From positions 392,720-456,719 of the forward strand of contig VZQC01009967.1 in the NCBI GenBank assembly GCA_009823505.1: DNA of 64,000 nucleotides. Reading direction: 5' to 3'. Below are positions 33,734 to 46,861 of this stretch, in pieces. The notes under the pieces are model-generated. The model was not told where the DNA came from and did not search any database. It saw only the letters and a list, made by a program, of their open reading frames with translations. The position numbers were made by a program, and so were the translations under genes. Within the stretch, counting starts at the first letter, position 1. Each line of letters opens with the position of its first letter. Source of the stretch: Rhizomys pruinosus (Eukaryota > Chordata > Mammalia > Rodentia > Spalacidae).

Positions 33734-34048
33734 CCCCTGCATCCAACATTAAATATTGACCCATGTCCCTGCATATAACATTACATGTTGACCCATGTCC
33801 CTGTATCCAAGATTAAATATTGACCCAAGTTCTTGCATCCAACATTAAATGTTGACCTGAGTCCCTGCATCCAGCATTAAATGTTGACCCAAGTCCCTGC
33901 ATCCAACATTAAATGTTGGCCCAAGTCCCTGCATCCAACATTAAATGTTGACCCAAGTCCCTGCATCCAACATTAAATGTTGACCCAAGTCCCTGCATCC
34001 AACATTAAATGTTGGCCCAAGTCCCTGCACCCAACATTAAATGTTAAT
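33734..34048. repeat. 32-bp minisatellite, about 10 units, each with an AT dyad
   Basis: Units start every 32 bases (TGCATCC words at 33738, 33770, 33802, 33834, 33866, 33898, 33930, 33962, 33994, 34026). Each contains AACATTAAATGTT or a variant, an inverted repeat with 6-bp arms. Left units are diverged; units from 33898 on are nearly identical except for GTTGAC/GTTGGC. Confidence 0.97.
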
Positions 34049-34163
34049 GACTGACAGTTTAGGTTGGAATCTGGAAGTATCTGCATTTCTCACATTCTTC
34101 CTTTTCCTAACAGCAAGTTAGTGTAAGCATGGAAGAGAAATTCCACATTGTTTTCTTCTTTTT

Positions 34164-34379
34164 TTAATTTTATTTATTTTGTATGTGTATGAATGTACTG
34201 TCTGCATGTAGGTTTGTGCACCCATGTTGTGAAATGCCTCGGAGGTCAGAGAGGGTGTTGGATTCCCCTGGAACTGGAGTTAAAGATGGTTCTCAGCTGC
34301 CATGTTGGTGTTGGGGATTGAACCCAGTCCTCTGCAAGAGCAGTTGGTGCTCTTAACCACTAGGCCATCTCTCCAGCCC
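34164..34379 (-). mobile_element. B2/B3-class SINE without the duplication
   Basis: Antisense, full length, single unit. No convincing TSD because both flanks are T/C-rich. Confidence 0.92.
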
Positions 34380-34384
34380 CTTCT

Positions 34385-37300
34385 TGTCTTTTAATCTGAG
34401 TTGGTCCCATGCAAAGCCACCTCTTCTGTTATTCCACTGGGTACACTGTGTTTGAGTGGGACATGACTGGGAGAAAACCCAGGTGTTGCTCTTCACCAAC
34501 TCAGCATTGCGGATCTCCATCTGCTTCAGGTGTTTTTACTCTTTTGATTTCTGCTTCAATCCTTTTATTATCCTATTCCATCTTCTAGATAATAAGACTG
34601 AGGACTGGAAAAACAAACAGGCAAAACATCAGGTTTGGGTAAAATACGGACCTGGATGGAAATCAGTGCATGGTAGAGGGGAAGATAACTAAACCCTCTG
34701 CAACTTGGATTTCTCTTCTGTAAATAGGGATGATAGCGCTTGTTTTGAAGTTTGTTAAAGGAAATTAAATGAGAGGAAAAAATCTAAAATATTCTGTGCC
34801 TTTTATGAGAGAAATCAAAGGAGTAAAAGGACAATATACAACCACAGAAAAATGTTAGTTCCACTTTTTGGTTTTCTAAATATAAAGTAGTGTTTGTTAT
34901 TATGCTAAACACTATATAAATATGGGCTAGTTTTTCACAAGTGTTTCCTCCCCAAGTGGGTGCTATGAATTTACTCCTTTCCATATGATAAAACTGAACA
35001 TCTGAACAGTTAACTATGATGAAAACTGCACATCTGGTTATTTTCCCAGGTCATAATTACATTTCGGTCAGGAGGTCAGACACCTAACTGCACCACTACA
35101 CACTCTTCCTTCAGCATCTAAGAGAATGAGGTTTAAGGGGCAAAGGTTATTGTTTGGGGCTTCAGATTTTCTTTCCTTGCTGTTTTCATCCTAGATGTTT
35201 CCGTTAGCACTTGGCTGTGCGTCTTCTTTCTGGAATTCCATCCTACATTGACTATTGCAAATCTCCATGGCTTTGAGGCAGCTGTGCTCTGATGCAGAGT
35301 GGTGGTCTGTGCAGAGCTGGGAGAGGAGCTTGCCCTTCCCCCGGGTCGGCTGGCTCATCCACTACAACTACTGCCATGTGTCCTTGACAGCCTTACACGG
35401 TAATTTATGCACGCCAACTCTGAAAGTACACCTGGCATTTACTAGAATTATCGTTGTTTTCCATGAATGAGATGTTATCAGCACAGGCATAGGAGGCCCA
35501 TTGCTTTTTGGTTTTAGACCCATTCTATTTTAATGCTTGGAAACTCCATTTGGTATTTAACTTGAAAGCCAGTCCTTAACTTTTTTCACCCACATATGCA
35601 AATGCCCTCATTTTTTTAATCATTTGCTTTAAACACATTGGCCTTTAAAACACATTGGCAAAAATGTCTTTGACAGCAGTATTTTCTCTGTGTTGTTTAG
35701 TGTCACTTTTGGCTGCACAATTATGATTAAAATCAGAGCTGAGGTGAAGTGTCAGCTCTCCTGTGTAGGTGAGGAAGAGACAAGTGATTATAAGAGGATA
35801 GAAATGTCAAGAAAATGCCACATCAAATATCCCCACTCTGCCCAGGTTATAGGTAAGTTTTAAAACGTCATTAGCAAGGCCAGGAAAGCTGGGAAATTCT
35901 GCTTTGAAATGCAACTCTATTTAGAGACTCGTCAGTTACAGTGGATAGTATGCAATAAACAGAATAATTTAAAAACATTAAAAAGTGTCCTGATTTCTGT
36001 TCACCTGTTTAAGTCTCCTTCTTTTGCAAGAGGTAGGGGGTAGGGTTAATCATGTCCTAAAAAGCAAAAGTTATTATAAAAGCTAGCCTGTCTGATTGTG
36101 TCTCAGATAGAAATTTAATTATATTCTAATCCCTTTACAATGGGGACTGTTGTTTTATGCCACGTAGCCAAATTTTAGCAGATATTCTGATTTAGTAAAT
36201 ATGCAAGTTGAATAAAAAGCAAACTCAAATTGGTTGATGCACAATGTTGACTTACTGACCCACATAAATAATGTGGGCAAGTCTAGGTTCCCAGGAAGCA
36301 TTTTGCTTTTGTTTGGTTTACTTACATGCAATTTGCTTTTTGTGATGCTGGCTGTGTCCAAGCCTTGAAAACTTTCTGCCTGGGGTTTCTGGGGTCATCT
36401 GGTCTCTTGTTCAGCTCAAGGAGAGGGTCTAATTTTTTAAGTAAAAAGGAAACAAAAAGAAACTGGAGGGCAGGGAGAATAGGGAAAGAAAGGAGAAAGG
36501 GAAGGAGGAAAGACTATGTTGAGACTTTTCTCTGAGTTGTCTTAGCTCATCTGTTCATTTTCACCAAGGAAAGCTAAAGGGTAAAGTTTACCAAGATTGG
36601 CTTAAGTTCACCAAGAAGTCATTCCTGAACCTCTAGACCAGTCTAAGATGATTTAGTGAATCTTCAGTATTGCTTCACAATAAGGAAGGAGGGAAAGGAA
36701 TCAGAAAACCACCATTTTGTTCCCTGGAGCTAAAAAAAATGGCTGCATTTCAAAACAAACAAACAAACAAACAAACAAACAGAAAAACACTGTTCGCAGA
36801 TTGGCAAGTCTTACCTATGATTTTAAAAGTCAGAACTGGGGTTAACTCTGGTCTGAAAGTTGGAAGTGACTGACAGAGGCATGCAGGGTTCTCCAGAATA
36901 GGACAATGCTTTACTTCTTGATCTGGATGATAGTTCATGGATGTTTTCACTGTTTGACAATTCATCTAGCCACACACTAATGATTTAAATATCTCCTCTA
37001 TTAATTATGCTTCATAAAAATGTAACTGAGAGTAAAAATGATTGCCAGTTTGTTTGTATACAATAGCTTATGTGAAGTATGATGATCCATATCTCAGGTT
37101 CCAAGCTGTACACCTGCAAACTCCTGGTGAGGGCATGAGATATTTTCAAATTTTGAAGGAAACAGCACTGTGCAACATGTACTGGTCACTGCTCACGGAT
37201 GTATACTCTAGCTGGAATATTTGAAGCTTTTATATGAGACCATGATGGATTCATTTTGATGACTTACATTTGAAAGCCTGTTTTCTACTTCTCTATGTGC

Positions 37301-37730
37301 TGCGATAAAACCAAATGAGGATGCCACAGTAAGAATGTGGCTCCAAGGTTTAAAGAGCTGTGCAGTGCTCAGCAGGAACCACAGCCTTTTAGTAATTGTG
37401 GCTATTGATGGACAAGTGAAGATGCCACTGGAAGATGTTTTGTTTTGTTAAATGGGTGTCCAAGTTGGGACAATTTACTAAGCTGGTTGGACGTGATTAT
37501 TTAATAAATGTAGTTACTGTGTATTCCTTTGTTCTAAAGGTAAGAGGTTGTGAAATATTGAATGTTCTGAGTCAATCAACTTATTAATAGCTATACTGTG
37601 CTATTTCATACTGGCCAATTAGCTTCTATTGTTTGATTCAGGTCATTGAAGTCAAGGAACTAAAGAAATCGATGATGTATTCTCCAGTTGTCTACCTTCC
37701 GAAACAGAACATTCGTAATAAATGAAACAT
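34385..37730. other. Repeat-poor unique DNA
   Basis: About 3.3 kb with only a CAAA run. 35250-35400 is GC-richer but has no recognisable coding frame. Confidence 0.55.
36758..36782. repeat. (CAAA)n microsatellite
   Basis: About six CAAA units. Confidence 0.9.
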
Positions 37731-37734
37731 TTTT

Positions 37735-38470
37735 TGTAATTTTTATTGATTTTTTTGTATTTAATATATAACATCTTAATAATCTTAATGCCCCCTTTCC
37801 AATTGGCACCTCCCATATCCCTCCACTGGAATCCATGCGTTCTGTCATTTGTACTAAGGCTTATCAAGGCAATTAGTGTTCCTTGATGTCCCTCAGTGCA
37901 AGTTCATCTACTGGAGTCTAGTCAGCCTATCTAGAGTCTTCCACTTTAAGAAGAGCAGCCTTTTTCACCTAGCAGTAATCAGTTGCCAATAATTCTTTGG
38001 CTAAGATTGGGGCCTGCTGCCCATTTCCACAGTTATATGCTGGGTTTTTGTCTGAGTTAGTTTGCATGGGTCTTGTACATTGCTGCAGGTTCATATAAGC
38101 AGGGTCCCAGGAGCTTGTAGGAATCTGTTTCCATATGGTCATGGAAATTACAATCTTTTTGCTCCCTCTTCCACAAGGGACCCTGAGCTCTGGGTGAGTG
38201 AAGTTTAATATAGGAATCCTGTCTATGGATCCACACTCTGCAGATTCTTATGTGATATGCTTTGGTAATTTGTGTCCTTTTGTATTCCTGGCCAGATGTT
38301 ACATGAGGGAGCTTCACTGATTCGAGTTCAAAGAATAGATGAAGCATTCTTATCAGAACCTAGGCTCAAGGTTCTCATCATCAGTCATCAGTCTGGAGCT
38401 ACAAGAGGCAGGCACTCAAGGTTTCAGATATTTTACTGCAGAATCCACTGTACTGGCAGGCCTTAGGGAC
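37735..38470 (-). mobile_element. L1 3' UTR fragment (Lx-like), long
   Basis: Antisense: T-rich start, CAGTTGCCAATAATTCTTTG, TATGCTGGGTTTTTGTCTGA and TGCTCCCTCTTCCACAAGGG in Lx-type order. Similar to the pieces near 6.3 and 14.2 kb. No TSD found. Confidence 0.65.
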
Positions 38471-38474
38471 CAAT

Positions 38475-40190
38475 GGGCTTTATGAGGGTACATAAGTATG
38501 ATTTAGTATCATATAAGTAGGTTTTTATTATGTTTACTTGGATTTTCTTTTCTCCTCTCAGGAAAATAGAAGAAAGGAATGGAAGGATCATTGGCTTTAG
38601 AAAATTTGTGGTAGGATTCTAGTTCCAAACACTGGCCTTCATATCCTGGGAAGTCACTTCTCTGAAATTTAGCATCTTCAATACCAAGACTTATGATTTT
38701 ATGTGAATGGCTTGGCAGAAAGCTCAGCTACATCACAGGTGTTTTGAATAATATCAGTGTAATTATTTACAATGTGGCCACCGTATGCCTCCTCTTTACC
38801 TAATCCCAAGGCAGTTAAATAAACCACAGGAAGATTTTGCTCTGTCTGTATGAAGCTGCAACATACAGGAGAGGGAGCTGGGCTATAGAGGAGTAAGTGG
38901 AGGGTGGAATACTGGAGGTTTTCAATACAATGAGAACAGAGAGGAACAATGGTTGATTTCTGAAGGAAGGGAATACGGAATGCTTTTTGGAACGACATCC
39001 CCTTGGGACCTTCGGCATCGATGGGTTTCACCAGGTAAAGAGGGGGTTGAAAGCACTTGAGACAGAGACCAAAGGGTCAGTGAGGTCTTGTGGCTGAAGA
39101 AGGGCCAGTGTGTCTATCAGGCAGGCCCAGGAGCTAAAGCAGCTGATGCGAGTAGCAGCCAGGCAGAGGGAAAGGTAAGAGATACAGCTGGAGAGTGACA
39201 GGTCTGTATTAGCCATTATTTCCGAAAGATCTTTGTTATTTTCTGAGCTTGGTTCTAATACTTGAGCTTGATTCGACAGTTGAGGATCTTGAACAGATCC
39301 AGGGAACTGAGTGTCTAGGAGGAATAGACAGGAAACTGAGCACACATTAACACATCCCCTGCCAGCCCTTTGTCGACCTCTTTATGACTCTCCTCTTTAA
39401 CTTTTGGCCTCCTCTGCTACTCCAATGCTCTTTGCTTGCTTCTCTACTACATGGACTGCTCAGCTTTGACCTCAGGAAGTTAGGGTCCTTTATCTATTCT
39501 ACTCAGTGAGAAATTTCTTATTTCTGGCCAGAGTTTGATGGTACTTCAACAGGAATTTATTATGTAGCTACATAATCATGAACTTGTGAATTATCCAAAA
39601 AAAATTTCAAGGGCTAATGCACACTGCTCACCATTGTTTCTTCACTGCTAATGAGACTCATTCTAACTGCTGAGTTAGGAAGACTTTGTTCCCAGGACTG
39701 TCATGGATGGCAAATCAGAGTCTGGAATACACAACTCTAAACAGGATGATCCCTACAGAATATGATGGAAATGACAGCCCCTGGAGTTATACAGTGGAGT
39801 AGGCCTGCTTCACAAAGGGACACACATAATATTAGGATAGTTCACATTAAAACTACCATTATGTGACACTGAAATTTAATATAGGAATTCTTTTACAACT
39901 CTGAGACCTTGACAAGGACCAGCTTACTTATTTCTGTATTTCATGTGTTTTGGTTTAGACATCTGAGTGGACGATGCACCGTCAAATCAAAATAGATCAA
40001 CAGATACATATGGTTTCTTCATTAGAGTTTAGTTTTGGGAGCAGTGCTATACTGCTCCATAATTGGAATGAATGATGCTGAAGGGGATCTTTTATTCTGA
40101 CAAGTAAAAATAAATAAAAAATTAGACTTTTAAAGGAATATATAAGGAAAGAAGTCAAACTGGTAGTCAGTAAACTGAGCAACCTCCACT
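38475..40190. other. Unique DNA with an unexplained open frame
   Basis: A minus-strand frame open at 39028-39345 (105 codons) has a pyrimidine-rich acceptor-like site at its start and a donor-like GTGAAA at its end. No homology recognised. Confidence 0.4.
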
Positions 40191-40194
40191 GCTG

Positions 40195-40740
40195 TAGCAT
40201 GCCTCAGGGCACCTCCTGGCTGAGGGTCTGACCCCCCCCCCAAGGAGGAGCAAGGAGCATGGCCTAGGTGTGTGATGCTGGGTGGGGCAAAGTGTGCAGT
40301 GGCGCAGAGTTGGGGGGCTTGTGATTGGTCCTGGGAACCGATGTCATTTGATTTATAAAAGCAAGCTGTGGCAATGAGTAAATTTGAATTTCGTAGTAAC
40401 ATCATCACGGAATTCCCAGCCATTATTTTTATTAATTATTGTGTGCACACAGGCTAAGGTCGGCCTGCATTTCATTCGGGTGGCCAGTGGGTTGGAAAGA
40501 GATTCCTTTTCGGATCACCAATCTGGATAGCTGGTGTTGTGAGTGGGCATTGGCTGAAGGGAGTCGATCAGCCATCAGTCTGAAATTCCTGTCCAGGCTC
40601 TGGGCAGGTGAGAAGTCATGGCCAAGAGTGGAACATGTGTCTCATGGGTCCAGGCTAAGGGCCTGGGTTGAAAGTAGCATCCAGGCTGGGCTACAGGAAG
40701 TAGCCAGCTGACCTCTGCACCAAGGGGTCAGCTCCCGACA
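40195..40740 (+). mobile_element. Possible solo LTR or other promoter-bearing element
   Basis: The plus strand has GATTGG (40323-40328) and TTTATAAAAG (40352-40361) at LTR-like spacing, inside a GC-richer block unlike its surroundings. No family was recognised and no TSD found. Confidence 0.3.
40352..40361 (+). promoter_or_regulatory. TATA-like box with an upstream inverted CCAAT
   Basis: TTTATAAAAG lies 24 bases after GATTGG. It is promoter-like in layout, but no coding sequence follows. Confidence 0.3.
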
Positions 40741-41331
40741 GTGTCCACCAAGATCAATAATTACTATGGCATGGGAGAATATCTCCAAGCTAATTTGCAT
40801 TGTTTCATAAAATGTTTATCATTGTACATAGTGTTGAAAAGTGGAAATATTTTATTTAAGGGCTGAGAAGGTTTCCATGACTATGGCCTCTGTGGGAAGG
40901 ATCTAGCTTTTTGAAAAGCATTGCTGTATGTTATTCAGTTCCCGTTACATTCCAGACTAGCTGTTTCAAGGATTTATAAGAGCTTAAAACACATAGACAT
41001 AAAATAAAAATGAACTGCACCTTCTAATGTAGCTTTTCCCTGACAAAATGTATTTATTCAATATGAGTCTAAATGTACTGTATGTAGTTAAAAAAAAAAA
41101 AACAAAACAAAACAAAAAAAAAAACCCTGAACTGAATTTAAGACTTAATTTTGCATAGAAAAATTTCTTATGCCCCATTAGGTAACTGGAGACATTCCTG
41201 AAAACACTATGGAATCATTAATATGTCATTTTCTCATCTAGAATCCTAGAAATCACATTCTATTAATCTGAAATGTCACTGAAGGGAACTTCTAGACAAG
41301 CAAATTCTAAGATAACCTCAAAAAATGTTTT

Positions 41332-41581
41332 GGGGGCTGGAGAGATGGCCTAGTCGTTAAGAGCACCGACTGCTCTTGCAGAGGACCCAGGTTCGATCCC
41401 CAGCACCCACATGGCAGCTAAGAACCATCTGTAACTCCAATTCCAGGAGAACTCCAGTTCCAGGGGAAACCAACACCCTCTTCTGATCTCCATGGCATTG
41501 CACGCATGACACGGTGCACAAACCTACATGCAGATAGCACATTCATACACATAAATAAATAAATAAAAATAAAAAAATTTA
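41332..41581 (+). mobile_element. B2/B3-class SINE, 17-bp-duplication subfamily, copy I
   Basis: Sense, full length, duplicated unit present. TSD AAAAAATGTTTT at 41320-41331 and 41582-41593. Confidence 0.95.
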
Positions 41582-41644
41582 AAAAAATGTTTTTACCCAA
41601 AAGATCGCAGTATATTCAGGTGTACACCTGTGACAGAGCATGTA

Positions 41645-41706
41645 CTCAGTGACGGAACATGTGCTTAGCCTGGGCAAGGCCCTGGGTTTGATCCCCAACA
41701 GAAAGA
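41645..41706 (+). mobile_element. ID-like SINE fragment
   Basis: GCAAGGCCCTGGGTTTGATC followed by CCCAACAGAAAG matches the ID body; the 5' part is diverged. Confidence 0.6.
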
Positions 41707-43019
41707 TGTAATGTGCAGAGAAGGGAATTACTATCAAAGATACACTGAGGAAAACTTAAATTTGAGATATATTTTCTGATTGAACTGAAGATAGAAATAA
41801 GATTGAAGTTCATGTTCTAGGTCTTTGAGCTATGAAGTATGCAGCCTTTGTGAGTCCAAGCTCCCTCATTTCCAATATGAGAGCTTTAAGTGGGCCCTGG
41901 CAGAATCCACAGTCAGTGGAGAGAATCAGCAAACATCATCATACTGTTATTTATTTTGAACAGAAGAATAGATGATCAAGAGAGGTTAAATGGCAATAGA
42001 ACCAGAAGAAAAGGATCCAAAATGTTTTGATGCATAAACAATAGGCGTCCGTCACCTGTGAATAATGAAGACAGCCAATGTGGAAACACTCCTGATGGTG
42101 CTCTTTGTCAGGATTTGGGGATGTTTTGTGCACTAGAACAATGAAGTGCCTTCTCCCCCACCTTTACTTTCATTTCTAATCACCACAGATGCATGGCTTG
42201 TCAAAGAAGGATTCTTCTTTTCTCATCTAGTTGGTGCAGCTTTTTTACTCTAGCATATAAAATTCAGCATAAGGTGAAATTTAAAATAGGTAAAAGTCTG
42301 CCAATTTTTAGTTTAATTCAGGATGAAAAAAGTAGTTATAAAAGTGATCATATGGTCATAATGCATATAGTAATTTAAGATGTCTAAAGCCAAGTGTCTT
42401 CATAGCTGCATTCATGCAAACCCTGTGGAGGAGAATCCTTCCTGATTCTCCCTGGCCCCTAGATGGTGGTCCTTGCTGATCACTGGCAGCTCTTGAATTT
42501 GCATCTCTTGCAAATCATTACCCCTTACTCTGTGTTCATCCTCACTTAGCATTCACTATGCGTGCATGGCACTGTCACTCTGCATCTAAATTTCCTATAA
42601 TATGCTGGTTATTCTTGATTAGAACCCACTGTAGGGATCTCATTTCCACTTGATTTACCCCTATAAAGATCCATTCTCTAAGTAAGGGACATGTTTATTT
42701 TCATTAATAGCATTCAAGACTTCAATATCAATTTTCATTTTTATCAGAGGGAGAAAATAATTCTACCTATAACACCATTATTTACCATAATTCTGTTGTA
42801 GATATACTTCAGCACTTAGAAATATCTAAGTAGAATAATAGAGAGGTCGAGTTGTGCATTTAATGACTGTATCTCTTTCTGCATAAAGTGAAAAAGCACT
42901 ACATTTTTTCTGAGGTGACATGAAAAGGAGTTGGCTTAGCCTTCACCCCAAGGAGCAAATAAGACCCTTGTACTTGATTTCGTATATTTCAAGCTTTCTT
43001 TTTCCCATAGAGCAAGTTA

Positions 43020-43460
43020 ACTTCTTCCCTTCCATGTCTTGTGGAACTGCTGACGCCGTGGTTGGACAGGCTGAAGAGGGCACATGCGCAGGACTGATGG
43101 TCCCACGGCCAAACACGCAGCTGTGAGACTGATAGTCCCGAAGCCAAGCATGTGCTCATGGAGTTTGCTGGCTCTCATGACTAACAGAGCTGAAGAGCCA
43201 GCTGTGGGGTTGATAGCCCCACAACCAAGCATGTGCACAGTAACAGCCCAGGATCAGATCAGGGGGTGCAAATCCGTGAAGGCCATTTAGTCTATGTAAC
43301 AGGCAGCTTATATAGGTTTGGGGCAAGCAGCCCTTACATTGGCGACATTACCTCCCAGTGGCCAATCTTAAACCTCCACACCATCACATCATCCCATCTC
43401 GTGGGGTGTAGTCAGAAAAGGGACATCCAGACAAGCAACCTGACTGGTGTCTTCTGAGCC
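43020..43460 (-). mobile_element. Possible solo LTR
   Basis: On the minus strand two CCAAT boxes (43360-43366 and 43338-43344) precede TATATAAG (43307-43314). Downstream lie degenerate repeats of CC.AACCAAGCATGTGC type at about 43092, 43127 and 43208. The layout suits a U3-R-U5 LTR; the family was not recognised. Confidence 0.4.
43307..43314 (-). promoter_or_regulatory. TATA box of the LTR-like element
   Basis: TATATAAG on the minus strand, in the context AACCTATATAAGCTGCC, 24 and 46 bases downstream of two CCAAT boxes. Confidence 0.4.
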
Positions 43461-43464
43461 AATG

Positions 43465-45195
43465 CTAGCTGAAAACAGAGTGTGTCCTACATCTTTGATC
43501 TACCTACTGTGTTAAGCAGATTGGTAGCTTGCATATGAGCAAGATACCTAAATACATCTGAGTCCAGGATTGCTGTGCCACCCATCATATCTTATCTTTC
43601 AGGTCCTGCTTTCTTTCTCTCATGGTACTTAAAAAAATTACAGCACAGAATCCTTTGTAAGTTTTCCTGTTTATTCTGGCATTGTGGAAACACTCAATCT
43701 TTTCTTTCAGTGTCTGGATTAAAATGAATTTGCCAAATCATTAAGTCTTTGGTTAGATGATCAGACATTCTAAATCTCTTAGTTATTACATTTTTTTCAA
43801 TCATTTCCAAGTTGGTATTGAACAAAAACATCAAATTTTCCATAGTTTTATGTACCAAAGAAAAAGTCTGTGACAAATTAATCCACAATCTAACCAATCA
43901 CATGACATTAAATGGCAGGAATTTTGTGGTATCTGCCACTTGGGAATGTATATGTAGAGTGTGTTTTAACCTCACTCTATAAAGGAGGAAGTTTTGAAAT
44001 AGATGGTAGACACAAAAGCCACCTTGATAATGTGTTAGAAAATGGAGGCAAAAATCTAGAGGTAACTATTCAGGGTTTCTTTGCCAGGTAAAAATGAATA
44101 ATTTGTATCCTAAATAGAGAGGAAACATTGGCTTGTGAAGCTTGCCATTGGAAAAAAAAAAGGAAGGCTAAGAAAGAAGGAATGGACAAGAATATAATAC
44201 TTCTTGCTTGCTAGAGGAGATAAAAGGAGAATCATAACAGAGAAGACACCATCTATTGGGTAATTAATTGTGTATTAATGTTCTTCTATGGCTTGAAGCG
44301 CACGAAGCAATTGTGATTAGTGGTCTGGGAGCGAGGACATTCTAAAGATGATGGCTTACAGCATCAATTTCTTTGTTCATATTTGCTGTGACCACAAGGA
44401 AGAAGCTGGATCTGATTCTTTTTGTGTGTGTTTTGCTCAGAGAACAGGTGGTAGACCACTGTGATTCAGAAAGCCATACAGAAAGCTTCTGTCGAGCATA
44501 CTTCCTAGGAACATGATTGTATTCATAGCCAGTGGTGGGACACGCATTTATGAGTAGGTACAACATGGATTTTTTTGTCAAACGAGACATGTAAACATTT
44601 AAATACCTGTGCAATAACTAAAATGTCCCTAAAACTGAACAGTTGTTGAGTCAGCACAGTCTGTCCAAAGAAATCATAATCTGATGTTTCTAGTAAATTA
44701 TCAAGTGTCATTTATAAATTTATAAACCAGGTATCTAAATTTTGTCTTCAGTTATCTTGCTGATGCAATTGTAGTTTTCAAAATGCTCATGTTTTAGGGT
44801 AAATTTCCTTACTATTTTGCATTTAAAAACCAACCATCTTTACTAAACCGTGATGCAGGTGAAACTTTGACATTATAGCTTATTGTTGTTTTATATTTTC
44901 ATCTCTCCTTAAATAAAGTGTCAATTCTTACTGACCTAGATGTAACAGTATTATATTGTAAAATGAAATTTATATATTCTTGCTCTGCACTATTGTAAAA
45001 AAAATCTATATAATCACAGAGATATTATTTTTAAAATTGAACATTTTTCTGCATGCCACTGACTAATACAGTGTATATAATGTAGTATATCCTAATTAAA
45101 TCTGTGGGATTACAATGAAGTGGTTGATTACTAATACAGAGTAAGTTTACTGATACTACAAAAAGCAAAATGACTATCAATAAGTTTATTCACAC
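43465..45195. other. Unique DNA, no gene seen
   Basis: AT-rich; nothing recognised. Confidence 0.6.
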
Positions 45196-45199
45196 CAGA

Positions 45200-45290
45200 G
45201 AGAGTGAACTCTGCCTTCCCATGCCTGGGATTGTAGGCATGTACTCCTAATGTTTTATTTGAAATTAGTTGTAGGGAATCGAGCCCCATA
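45200..45290 (-). mobile_element. Possible B4 fragment
   Basis: CCATGCCTGGGATTGTAGGC followed by GGGAATCGAGCCCC. A short remnant, so only weakly supported. Confidence 0.35.
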
Positions 45291-46330
45291 TCTTATACTC
45301 CAAAATCACTCATATTTTGAAAATAACATTTATGATTACCTCATGAGTTTACACATTTTGTTGCACAAATGGTTTTAAACTTTTTCACTGTAATATAGCA
45401 TAATGAATTTTAAGAAATCAGGGAAGCATTAATTTGTGATACAGGGGAAAAAGAGAGGGATTATTAACATAGAAAAGGAGGACATGGAGTTGGAAAGATG
45501 ACAGGGAAGGGGCATTGAAAGGAGGTAATGGAAAATAGATATGATCAAAATACATTGTATAAATGTATGAAATTTTCTCAAAGAATAGATTAAAAAATAC
45601 TTTTTAAAAGAAAAGGAACAAATGAGTGAGCCAGAAATGTCAGAGTTAGAGGTACAGCTTGGAGGAATGAAGAAGGAAGAGAAAGAAGGACATGGGGTGA
45701 CCTAATGTTGCAGTAGGGCCCAGGAATATTGTGTGGAACTCTAGGTTCTGAGACCTGGACAACCCACTCGAAGAAAGGCTCACAAAATTTTAATTTCTGA
45801 ATCTTAAGCTTTTATATCCCTCACAGCTTGTAGAGGTTATTCCAGGACAATTATAGAAAGCTACACAATGTATATGTGCTAGATGTAAGGAAAGCTTTAG
45901 GAGAAAAACAGAATCCAAGGTTCAGTAGGCCTAGCTGTAAAAGTAAACAGGGAACATAGTGACATTGGGTTTCAGCAATAATATGATGAATGATTCCTGT
46001 GTTTACATTCAATGCACAAACATTCAAGGGCAGGGAATTTACCAGACTCTGTAGGCTTCTACCAAGCCCAACCATTCCAGCACAATCATACTAAGTTGCC
46101 CCTCCGCCAACTCTCCGAGCTTCTTTCAAGCCATTAGCATTCATACAGCAGGAAATTTCACAATGCCACAAATATAGTTATGAATAACTTAAATTTAAAC
46201 ACATATAGACAAAAGTTCAGTAGGTGCTCATATGAATAAAATGGACCTTGATGCTCCTAGCATCGAAATATAAATTAAGAGACACAGCAGTGTGAAACAA
46301 TTGTCCCAAGGTCTAGGTTGTAGCAGGCAT

Positions 46331-46354
46331 CAAAAAAAAAAAAAAAAAAAAAAA
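46331..46354. repeat. Poly(A) tract
   Basis: About 23 A without a clear retroelement at its left. Confidence 0.9.
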
Positions 46355-46861
46355 AGAGTTGAATGGCTTGAATGCCACCACAAGTCAGAGGGAAGCTTTG
46401 AGGAGTTTTAAAGACAAAACCATCTTCATAGCTGAAAGAATAAAGCTAAGAGTAAAGCTATGGAAGAACTCTGAGAAGTAATTCTAGCTAATGTATATCT
46501 TGCATATCTTGGGTGAAAGTTGCTGTTGTGTCTTACATTTATTAATTTAATCTTAATAGGAAATAACACAGGTATTGCTTTTACCACCACCTCCCAGTTG
46601 AGGAAACTGAGGCACAAGATTAAGTAATTTGCCCAAAAGTATACAAATTGGAGATGGCAGCAACTAAATCAAACCAACCACTGCAGGTCCAGCACTCTAA
46701 ATACTGTGCTGTTCATTCGACCTAAACAGTAGAGCAAGAAACAGAAACATATACTACACACAACGGTGATCGTGAAGTCATCACAAATGTTATTTTCAAA
46801 CTATGAGTGATCGGGTTCATAGGAATCTGAGCTTGACCCCTACAACTAAAAAAAAAAAAAT

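Noticed and set aside
33734..34048. CRISPR-like regular repeats
   Set aside because: The 32-bp units are directly adjacent with no unique spacers, and the DNA is rodent; this is a minisatellite.
37290..37450. Possible small processed pseudogene (peptide-like words on the plus strand)
   Set aside because: Frames break repeatedly and no parent gene could be named.
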